In this document: one piece after another, positions 38,058 through 45,303 of the stretch
Numbering within the stretch: position 1 is the stretch's first letter
Layout: every line of letters starts with the position of its first letter
Assembly: GCA_963966185.1 (NCBI GenBank)
Contig: CAWZYM010000190.1
Span: 438,311-502,310 of the forward strand
DNA length: 64,000 bases
Source of the DNA: Rhabditoides inermis
Taxonomy: Eukaryota; Nematoda; Chromadorea; Rhabditida; Rhabditidae
Direction of reading: 5' to 3'
The notes under the pieces: generated by a model
Told to the model about the DNA's origin: nothing
Seen by the model: only the letters and a program-made list of their open reading frames with translations
Databases searched by the model: none
Position numbers and translations under genes: made by a program

Positions 38058-38473
38058 AAGAGAGAGATGAACTGTTTTTTTGCAGATCTTCTACATGAAG
38101 ATGCACGCGGTATTGGACAAGATCATTCTGGAAGGCGCGTTCGGAGAGGTGCTGGCCTATGCGTGGTCGCTCGAGTTCCAGGCCCGTGGCATGCCCCACA
38201 TTCACCTTCTCCTCACACTCAAGGTGCGTCTCTTTCTCTCTCTCTCTTTCTCTTTCTCTCTTTCTCTCTTTTTCTCTATCGTTCTGTTTGATATTTATAG
38301 GAGAAGCTGAGCACTGCGGAGAAGGTGGACCGGTTCATCAAAGCGCAGATCCCGAGTGAACTGGAGCCGGTGCTGCGAGAGAAGGTGCTGCGTCTCATGT
38401 GCCACAAGCCCTGCAGCCACACCGACAAGAAGGGAGTCTTCCACCCGCACAAGGACGAGTTCTGTCGGTGAGT

Positions 38474-38518
<45 letters not shown>

Positions 38519-39472
38519 AGGGGACATGGACTGTTGTGCAGAGTGGACGCGCAGCACCCGGAGGCGAGGCAGTGCGGCAAGGGCTTCCCGAAGCCGTTCT
38601 CCGAGTACACGGTGATGCGTGAGAATGGCTACGCGGAGCCTGCTCGGCCGAAGGGACCGTGGGTGGACACTCCCCGCAAGTACCAGGTCAACAACCAGTG
38701 AGTGCATTCCCCATGGGTACTGTAGTAAACACTTATGTTCAGGTGGGTCGTGCCGTTCAACCCGCGTATGCTGATGGAATTCGACTGCCACGTGAACGCA
38801 GAAGTCACGTCGTCAATCTTCTGCGCCAAGTATATGTACAAGTATATATTCAAGGTGTGTCAAATATTATTTTTATTTACTTTTAATCTGAATCATTCAC
38901 GCAATGTGTTACAGGGTTTCGACAGGGCTATGTGTGAGCTGATCGACAGCGCCATGGTCAACGACGGGAGCCACGCGGGAGTGCCGGAGTTCGCCACCTT
39001 TCAACACGTGAGAAAGACACAGAGATATAAGAAACATGAGAGCGAGAGAGAAAGCAAGTAAAGAGAGAAAGAGTGAGAGTGAGAGAGAGAGAGAAAGAGA
39101 GAGAGAGAGAAAGAAAAAGAGAAAGAGAGAGAGAAAGAGAGCAAATGCAAACTTCTAGTGCGTCATTCCATCTTCTCTGGATCTGAATGAGACCCAGCGC
39201 GAATATATGGACCAGAGTGCGCAGAAGCTGCTCCGCGACCTCCAGGTAAGAACTGCGCACAGACTTTATTTGATTTTACGTTTGAATGACTTCATTGTAT
39301 GTTTCAGATAAGCCCCGAGGAGGAGGTGATCAACGAGGACGGAACGACGGAGAAGGTGAAGAACGTGGTTCTGGACGAGTTCAGCCAGTTCACTACTCGC
39401 ATGGCGATAACTGCCCCGCAGGCCGTGTGGGGAATCCGCGACTGGGAGATCGCCAAGGTGAGTGGAGAGAGA

Positions 39473-39518
<46 letters not shown>

Positions 39519-39872
39519 AGGCGATATCGAGATTGTTTTAGATTTCGCACCACGTGGACTTTGCGAGTGTGCACCTTCCGAAGAGGGCTCCGCTGGTGTT
39601 CGACAAGGACGCGGACTATGAAGAGGTCAGAGCACACAGCACATCTGTGGAAAGGGAACAATCTAAATGTCTCTTTCCAGCTGTTGGCTGAGGCAGACGA
39701 GGGAGAGGCGCAGTCGATCACGGAGGCGTGGCTGGAGCTGAACAAGGAGAACGATCTGGCCAGGCGGTACACCATCCGAGAGGGAATCAAGCACTTCCGG
39801 ATCATCAAGAAGGGACACGGGTACAAGTGGGCTCCGAGGAACAAGAAGCAGCGCATTCACCCGGTCAGTCTA

Positions 39873-39927
<55 letters not shown>

Positions 39928-40461
39928 ATCTAATCAGTTTTAGCCGATCCTCCGTCTGCGCTCCGTGTGTCCTTCTCGCCGCGAAAAGTACGCTCTCCGT
40001 CTTCTCTTCAACAATGTGGCCGGAGCCCGCAGTTTCCCGGAACTCGCGACCACCGTAAGTTCTCTCTCATTATCTCTCGCAATCTCTCTCCTTCTGTCGC
40101 TCTCTCACTATCATTTTCTATTTTAGGACGATGGCCGTCAGTGTTCGACATTCTCGGAGGCGGCAGCGGAGAGAGATCTTGTGACGAGTGACCTGCAGCT
40201 GAAGAAGGCTCTCTCTGAAGTGGCAGCGGACGCGCCTCCTCGAAAGGTCGCACTCTTCTTCGCTCAGCAGCTCGCGAACACTGGACCCAGCAAGGTAAAA
40301 TAGACAATCTCGAATCAGTATCAGAATATTTATCTCATCAATTCTAGGATGCTCCCGCGCAGATGCTTGCAGAGAACTGCGATGCGATGTTCCTCGCTCC
40401 CGCCAAGACGGAGAAGGACAGGACGCGACTGATGAACATGCTCCTCTACTCTCTCCAGGTG

Positions 40462-40501
<40 letters not shown>

Positions 40502-41539
40502 TCTCCCTCTCTCCTTCTCTACGTCAGACATTTACAGAAGATGTTGTCGTGGTATGACTGTGATCTGGAGCAGTTCGGTCTGCCCCTCCCTGATCGCTCG
40601 TTCGTGCCGCAGCCGGAGAGCAGGAGAGGATCGAAGGAGTACGACTACGAGAATGACGTCATCCACACTCCGCCCACCAACTTCAACCTCATGGACAAGA
40701 CGAGTGTATGTTATCTCTCTTTTTCTCTCTCTCTCTTTATCTTCTTCTTTCTCATGTTCAATACACTACTTACAGAAGCAATTGAATGGTGAGCAGAAAA
40801 AGGTCTACGACCACATTCTCCGCAAGTTGAGCGGTGGATTCGACAGGCGACCGGAGATCGTTCTGGGATCCGGCGGATGTGGCAAGACCACTCTCTTCCG
40901 AGCTCTCGTCTACGCTGCCATCGACAAGAACATGAAAGTAAGAGAACATGAAGGATGAACATGAAAGAACATGAAAATATATGACGATATGTATGATTCA
41001 TTTGTCTGTTTGTAGGTGGCGTGTCTCGCGTACACTGGATGCGCGGCCCATCTCCTGCCAGCTGGAAGCACTCTCCACCGCTTCTTCTGGCTGAATCGGA
41101 CTGCTGACGGGACTCTCTACTGCAAGATCACTGGACGCAGCGTCAAGGAAAGCAAGCTGCGAGAAGTGAGTGACAAGGGCAACACATGACACTATACACT
41201 ACATACGAGTAGAAATACAAACGTAATCTAAGCATTTTACAAACATATGGTTTATTCACAACATGTTTTTGTTATGACAAAAAATACTCACTCATAAAAT
41301 ACTTAACATCGCTGCAACTTATTCAGATCGAGCTGTTTCTGATTGATGAGATGTCGATGCTGGATCGGGAGCTGATCAATCTGATCGACGCGGTTCTGAG
41401 GAAGGCGACTGGAGTGAACAAGTTCTTCGGAGGAAAGCTCGTGGTCTTTGGAGGAGACTACAGACAGGTAGGGAGAGAGAAGAGAGAGATAGGGGAGAGA
41501 GAAGAAAGAAAAGAGAAGAGAATGAGATAGAGGGAGAGG

Positions 41540-41575
<36 letters not shown>

Positions 41576-42055
41576 TCTTTTCAGATTCTTCCGATCATCC
41601 AGGGTCTGGAAGGAGACGAGGTTCTGGTGGAGTCTCTTCTGCAACACCCTCTCTGGAGGGTCAGTCGCAAGTCGTGGCTCACTCAGAACATGCGTGCCAA
41701 GGAAGACAAGGACTATGCCGCTCTCGTCTACCACATCGGAAACGGAACTCCGGATCTCACTGCCAAGGTAAGTCGCCGCTCGTTATTCCTGTCACTGGTA
41801 GACATGATCAAATTTAGACATTCACTCAATAATGCAAAAGTAAGCGATTGTGTGAATATTTTACTCTAGAAGTTATATTGATTATTTGCAGGTGTGTTCT
41901 GGCTGCTTCCCGATCTTCAAGGACTCTGCCTCGGATGTGATCAAGTGGACGTTCAACAAGATGGAAGATGAGAAGAAGAGGGTCGGCAGCTGTCTCCTCG
42001 CCATCACCAACGACGAAGTCAACCAGCTCAACGAGGAGGTACGCATCATATCACT

Positions 42056-42115
<60 letters not shown>

Positions 42116-42343
42116 TCTTCTTTATTTTTTTCTATCAACTATGTAACATTGAATAATCCACTTGTATTTGTAGGTTCTCGCGCTGCTTCCTCTCTCGAAG
42201 AAGAAGGTGGATGGCTACTTGGACCACGTCTACCTCTCCATCGACACTCCGGACTCGACTGGTGGCATGCAGCTCTCACCCGAAGACTGCCACACCCAGT
42301 GTCCTGCCGGTCTGCCACCTCACTCTCTTCATCTCAAGGTAAG

Positions 42344-42390
<47 letters not shown>

Positions 42391-42657
42391 GAGGGAGATA
42401 GAGATTTCAATTCAGCTGGGAGCCACTGTGATGTTGATCAAGAACATCGACGTGAGGCGTGGACTGACGAATGGCACTCGTCTCATCGTCCGCAAGATGG
42501 TCAGTTGTCTGATATGCAAATATCACATATTACTTTTCACTTCTCACTATTCATTTTTATGTGTTTTAATTGTATTTTTTTCAGCGGGAGCATTCGATCA
42601 TGGTGCAGCGGATCGGAGATGCGACGGGAGAGACTTACGAACTCGGAAAGTGAGTGA

Positions 42658-42698
<41 letters not shown>

Positions 42699-42963
42699 GA
42701 GGGAGATAGAGATTTCAATTCAGCTGGGAGCCACTGTGATGTTGATCAAGAACATCGACGTGAGGCGTGGACTGACGAATGGCACTCGTCTCATCGTCCG
42801 CAAGATGGTCAGTTGTCTGATATGCAAATATCACATATTACTTTTCACTTCTCACTATTCATTTTTATGTGTTTTAATTGTATTTTTTTCAGCGGGAGCA
42901 TTCGATCATGGTGCAGCGGATCGGAGATGCGACGGGAGAGACTTACGAACTCGGAAAGTGAGT

Positions 42964-43007
<44 letters not shown>

Positions 43008-43054
43008 AGAGAGAGAGGGAGAAAGTGAGAGAGAGAGAAAGAAGGAGAGAAAGA

Positions 43055-43089
<35 letters not shown>

Positions 43090-43705
43090 AGAGAGAGAGA
43101 GAGAGAGAGAGAGAATTTCTTCTATATCTCGATCAAACAATCGTGTATTCAGGATGCTTCTCCAGGACGCGGATCCGAGGAAGAGTCTCTTCACTCGCTT
43201 CCAGTTCCCTATTCGTCTCGCGTTTGCGATGACGATCAACAAGTCGCAGGGAGCAACGCTGGACAGGGTGAGTCTCTCTCTCTCTCTTTCTCTCTCTCTC
43301 TTTCTCTCTCTCTCTCTATCCTTTCTTTTTTTCTTTTCTCCTTCTCACTTACGAATTTTTTTTTATTGTAGGTGGGACTGGTTCTGTCGAATCCGGTCTT
43401 CACTCATGGTCAGCTCTTCGTGGCGATGAGCAGGGTTCGGAGGAGGAAGGACATCGCCATCTACACTGCCATGAAGGTAAGAGAGAGAGAGAGTGGGAGT
43501 GGAGAGAGAGAGAAAGAGAGAAAGAGTGAAAGAGTTAAACAGTCTCTTCTTCCAGTCGATCGATGGAGAGAAGTCGTGTGGGAAGCACCACGCTCGCATC
43601 TACCAGCTGAAGAACATCGTCTACCCGGATGCCGTGCAGGCGATGACCCCGCCCAAGACTCACACCGTTGACCACAACTTGGATGTGGAGGAGGATGACC
43701 AGTGA
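29573..43705 (+). CDS. macro / C48-like protease / Helitron Rep-Pif1 helicase polyprotein (about 2,595 aa, about 66 exons)
   Basis: A single frame can be followed through about 66 coding exons with GT-AG introns and matching phases, ending in TGA at 43703. Domain order: macro (1-182), degenerate C48-like domain (215-425), basic linker, intact C48-like protease (479-695), Arg-rich 23-aa repeats (774-887), zinc finger (about 902-927), Helitron pre-Rep region, HUH Rep (about 1354-1960) and Pif1-family helicase (2108-2595). Helitron RepHel proteins are usually about 1,300-1,600 aa, so about 900 N-terminal residues are extra. The start at 29573 is the first ATG fitting the macro domain; TTTCCCTTCAG just before it suggests a 5' UTR intron. 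The frame is open further upstream to 29252. One exon pair near 42.4-43.0 kb is duplicated. It should act in the nucleus, replicating and moving the element by rolling circle. Confidence 0.9.
30538..31650 (+). other. degenerate C48/Ulp1-like domain (exons 6-12), predicted inactive
   Basis: Exons 30538-30655, 30793-30884, 30935-31010, 31054-31158, 31254-31321, 31431-31529, 31576-31650; residues 215-425. It aligns exon by exon with the protease domain that follows, with intron positions and phases matching. The acidic residue survives (D297 in RYYDAS). The position of the catalytic His holds Ser280 (a His sits one residue earlier), the oxyanion Gln is Lys344, and the nucleophile region reads ITSQEW with no Cys. 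It is thus probably a structural or binding pseudo-protease. Naming it C48-like rests on its likeness to the second copy. Confidence 0.6.
31695..31851 (+). other. basic linker exon (exon 13)
   Basis: Residues 426-478, rich in Lys and Glu (VKKATAMEKKEGGKKKG), with no fold signal; it joins the two protease-like domains. Lysine clusters could serve as a nuclear localisation signal. Confidence 0.5.
31897..33169 (+). other. C48/Ulp1-like cysteine protease domain with intact catalytic residues (exons 14-20)
   Basis: Exons 31897-32007, 32077-32180, 32229-32301, 32588-32695, 32763-32833, 32875-32970, 33080-33169; residues 479-695. The triad order of the Ulp1/adenain clan is present: His545 (FQHYVIT), Asp562 (KIYDS) and Cys615 (WSCGF), with Gln609 (DCQK) at the oxyanion position six residues before Cys. 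Some Helitron-type elements carry cysteine proteases, commonly OTU. This domain may mature the polyprotein or remove SUMO/ubiquitin-like tags. Large intron microsatellites sit at 32007-32076 and 32302-32460. Confidence 0.7.
33221..34107 (+). other. Ser/Arg-rich segment and 23-aa repeat exons (exons 21-26)
   Basis: Exons 33221-33453, 33564-33632, 33683-33751, 33800-33868, 33917-33985, 34042-34107. Exons 22-25 are each exactly 69 bp and phase 1-1, each coding one 23-aa repeat of the pattern E-(S/T/E)-x(2-3)-R-x-x-R-L-x-(K/R), charged and helical; exon 26 is a 66-bp (22-aa) variant. Similar E/R-rich repeats are common ahead of the zinc finger in transposon proteins. One repeat per symmetric exon points to growth by exon duplication. 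Confidence 0.75.
34176..34365 (+). other. Helitron-type zinc finger (exon 27)
   Basis: Residues 888-950. The pattern C909-x2-C912 followed by C926-C927, with C902 and H900 nearby, matches the Cys-rich finger found upstream of the Rep domain in many Helitron proteins. It probably binds DNA, possibly the element's ends. Confidence 0.6.
34479..36646 (+). other. pre-Rep Helitron region and acidic insert (exons 28-37)
   Basis: Exons 34479-34578, 34637-34822, 34898-35071, 35115-35251, 35412-35539, 35585-35644, 35755-35886, 36040-36135, 36352-36464, 36565-36646. Exons 30-32 carry the conserved pre-Rep signature (REWNPYV ... GDVVLLAQTDKEG ... FSPLVDPLCYILIHVMGESG). Exons 33-35 form an acidic insert (EEEQEE-type, residues about 1193-1288) that looks disordered. 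Confidence 0.7.
36834..40054 (+). other. HUH-type Rep (rolling-circle endonuclease) region (exons 38-52)
   Basis: Exons 36834-36987, 37207-37261, 37385-37513, 37694-37808, 37909-37988, 38086-38223, 38301-38467, 38542-38697, 38743-38854, 38915-39007, 39159-39245, 39308-39457, 39542-39625, 39681-39863, 39944-40054. Signatures: KGSPRYMRM then PDLFITFTG; the HUH metal-binding motif H1569-I-H1571 in MPHIHLLLTLK; and the tyrosine motif KYMYKYIFKG (Y1715, Y1719, with Y1717 between). Post-Rep blocks ITAPQAVWGIRDW, HVDFASVHLPKRAP and LRLLFNNVAGARSF are typical of Helitron proteins. The nucleophile tyrosines and metal ligands are present, so the endonuclease is predicted active. Confidence 0.9.
40127..43705 (+). 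other. Pif1-family helicase region (exons 53-66)
   Basis: Exons 40127-40294, 40348-40458, 40538-40705, 40776-40937, 41016-41165, 41327-41467, 41585-41767, 41892-42038, 42174-42338, 42416-42499, 42585-42649, 43153-43267, 43372-43476, 43556-43705, with a second copy of the 84/65-bp exon pair at 42724-42807 and 42893-42957. Motifs: Walker A GSGGCGKTT (K2144), Walker B LFLIDEMSM (D2218, E2219), GGDYRQ, LTQNMRA, INKSQGATLDR and FVAMSRVRRR. All core motifs of a 5'-3' superfamily 1B helicase are intact. It unwinds DNA during strand transfer. Confidence 0.92.
42351..42965 (+). repeat. 308-bp tandem duplication containing two helicase exons
   Basis: The segment with exons 42416-42499 and 42585-42649 is repeated 308 bp downstream (42724-42807, 42893-42957), apparently without differences. 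Both breakpoints lie in GA tracts. Using all four exons breaks the frame, since the first pair ends in phase 2 and the next exon needs phase 0; one pair, or the mixed first-of-one/second-of-other pair, keeps it. It is either a recent slippage or unequal exchange, or an assembly duplication. Confidence 0.85.
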
Positions 43706-44327
43706 AACGAATATATGTACATACCAGTAATTGTTGTAAGTGATTGAATTATGAAGTATTGAGTTAGTTTGTCATTGAAATTATTTGTGTATCATTGAAA
43801 TTGTTAATGACTGAATTGTGAATGTATTGATGGCATCGATTGTTTTTACCGCATTTCAATGATTTCCAGACAGATAAATCAATTTCTGAGTTTCTAACTA
43901 GTTTGTTTTCTTCTGTTTTACATTGTTCACTTTACTATCGGTAACTGTACTGTTTTTATTTGAAATAATGTTTCTACAATTATTATTATGTCACGGTTTT
44001 CATTTACATATCAACAATACACAGTGTGACCACTGCTTGCTTGCCAAAAACACTCTAACTCACGAAGATGCACAGTCACGTCTTATCTTTGCCTACAACT
44101 GAACGTCGGCCAACCATACTGTACTACCGTATAATTCGTACCAATGGATTTTGATTGCGATTTTTGTATGAATACATTTCGACAGTTCAAGTTACGAGGC
44201 ATGGTTGTGATTAACAATTATATTCATTGGTGAACAATATTCTACACAAATACACTATAACTTCAAAAACAATATGTACAATAACGATACATATATACAT
44301 AGACAAGAATGTGTCCTGGCCATGACA
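43706..44327. other. 3' intergenic region between converging genes
   Basis: AT-rich sequence after the Rep-helicase stop and before the stop of the minus-strand gene. I see no AATAAA soon after the plus-strand stop. TTTATT on + near 43955 gives a possible AATAAA for the minus gene, about 370 bp beyond its stop. Near 44100-44150, GTACTACCGTATAATTCG recalls the CACTACCGTAT words in the divergent promoter. No exon is recognisable. Confidence 0.5.
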
Positions 44328-44820
44328 TTAAGGAATGGGAGAAAGAGAGAGAAGCAGGGAAGGGGACGGGGCATCATCCGTCTGACAGCCGACGTCCCTG
44401 TGTCCCTTGAAGAGAGAGTCGTTGTGCTTCTCCGCGAACATCTGCAGTTCTGCTCGCACGCCACGGCGCACAGCATCCGACACTCCGCGGGCGACCTAAA
44501 AAATTTATTACATTACTTATAGCTTGATTTTGATCATATCGTAACATCATATATCTAACCTGGTTCCTTGAGTAACACTTGTACATTCCGATGCAGCAGG
44601 AACAGAGGATAAAGAATACCCCGAGAGCAGAGAGGGCGGCTTGGAACTGTCCAGTGGCGTACCAGGGGATGGAAGGGGTGGGCCAGGGGAGAGAAGTGGC
44701 GATTTCAGGGTGAAAAGAGATATCACCGGGGAGATGACGCGTCGAATCAAGACGGATCGGATGCGCACAGCACATCGTGACGAGGAGAGAGAGAAGGAAC
44801 AGAATAATGTGAGATGCCAT
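44328..44820 (-). CDS. small type I membrane protein, unknown family (142 aa, 2 exons)
   Basis: Exons 44820-44560 and 44495-44328, GT-AG intron, both in phase 0. The ATG at 44820 gives a clear signal peptide (ASHIILFLLSLLVTMCCA); the frame stays open upstream to 44925, but that start would bury the signal. A short ectodomain with a Pro/Trp-rich patch (SLPWPTPSIPW) is followed by a membrane span at about 58-80 that ends in Cys-Cys, a possible palmitoylation site, and then a cytosolic tail of about 60 residues. I do not recognise the family. With the fusion-protein-like gene it makes two secretory-pathway proteins in one element, so an accessory surface or budding role is conceivable but unproven. 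Confidence 0.6.
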
Positions 44821-44999
44821 TGTGAAATGATCTCTTCGTTGACACAACTGCCTTTTATGACATTGTGTTCCCGCGCGAATAGACTGCTCCGTCACCTTTG
44901 TGCCCTCCGGTATAGCCCTTATCACATACTCACATAATGATTGTCATACCCATGTCACATGTGTTGTTATGTGAGTGCAACTGAAAAAAAAACAGCGAC

Positions 45000-45045
<46 letters not shown>

Positions 45046-45260
45046 CGAGAGAGAGAGAGAGAGAGTTTGAGAACTGTTGATTGATGATGTTTACTAGTTA
45101 TGTACAGTAGTAAACGATATAGTAAACAAGATATACTTCACTGAAAACATTCTGATAACTACAAATAACATTTGTACATTCGTGCGACAACCGTTAAAAT
45201 TATGAGTTTATTTTCGTGGAGCAACATTCTCTCAGTCAAATTCTGATTTCACCTGTACAT
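44821..45260. other. non-coding right arm of the large element
   Basis: Holds a GA tract (about 45006-45066), three GTAAAC words near 45090-45140 like those of the A units, and AT-rich sequence up to the terminal hairpin. I see nothing coding apart from an open upstream extension of the minus-strand gene. Confidence 0.5.
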
Positions 45261-45303
45261 CTAGCGGGGCGCGAGCGAGCGAAGCGAGCGCGCGCCCCGC
45301 TAG
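45261..45303 (+). other. 43-nt terminal hairpin closing with CTAG (right end of the large element)
   Basis: The 13-bp stem CTAGCGGGGCGCG pairs with CGCGCCCCGCTAG across a 17-nt loop containing GCGAAGC. Its length equals that of the hairpins ending units A1-A4 and B1, although the stem sequence differs with compensating changes. The next base is T, followed by CCACCGCC of the 883-bp array. Confidence 0.8.

Larger units (their letters stand above)
29892..43555. repeat. CT/GA dinucleotide tracts in about half of the Rep-helicase introns
   Basis: About 32 of 65 introns hold a (CT)n or (GA)n tract of about 20-90 bp, often starting just after the GTGAG donor. Examples: 29898-29928, 30471-30514, 30666-30750, 31326-31375, 34108-34165, 34391-34460, 34829-34882 and 35920-36000. 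Long Ser-Leu or Arg-Glu open frames in this region come from these tracts and are not genes. Confidence 0.9.
25117..45303 (+). mobile_element. 20.2-kb gene-bearing Helitron-like element
   Basis: The left end at 25117 (TCGCCCCGGCTGGGG, then TATATAAAATTTGCTATGG) and about 1.7 kb after it are homologous to the non-autonomous A units. The right end is a 43-nt hairpin closing with CTAG at 45303, the same length and kind as theirs. No other CTAG-closed hairpin of this class lies between. Inside are a fusion-glycoprotein-like gene (-), the macro/protease/Rep-helicase gene (+) and a small membrane protein gene (-). The Rep-helicase identifies the class. The exact boundaries are inferred from the termini; a nested insertion or chimera of two elements remains possible because the right 200 bp do not closely match the A units outside the hairpin. 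Confidence 0.65.

Noticed and set aside
29898..43500. Long Ser-Leu-rich and Arg-Glu-rich open frames
   Set aside because: They are translations of CT/GA microsatellites inside introns of the Rep-helicase gene.
44374..44925. Single 183-codon reading of the small membrane protein gene
   Set aside because: The upstream part hides the signal peptide, and the downstream part reads through the intron; the two-exon model keeps frame and gives clean termini.
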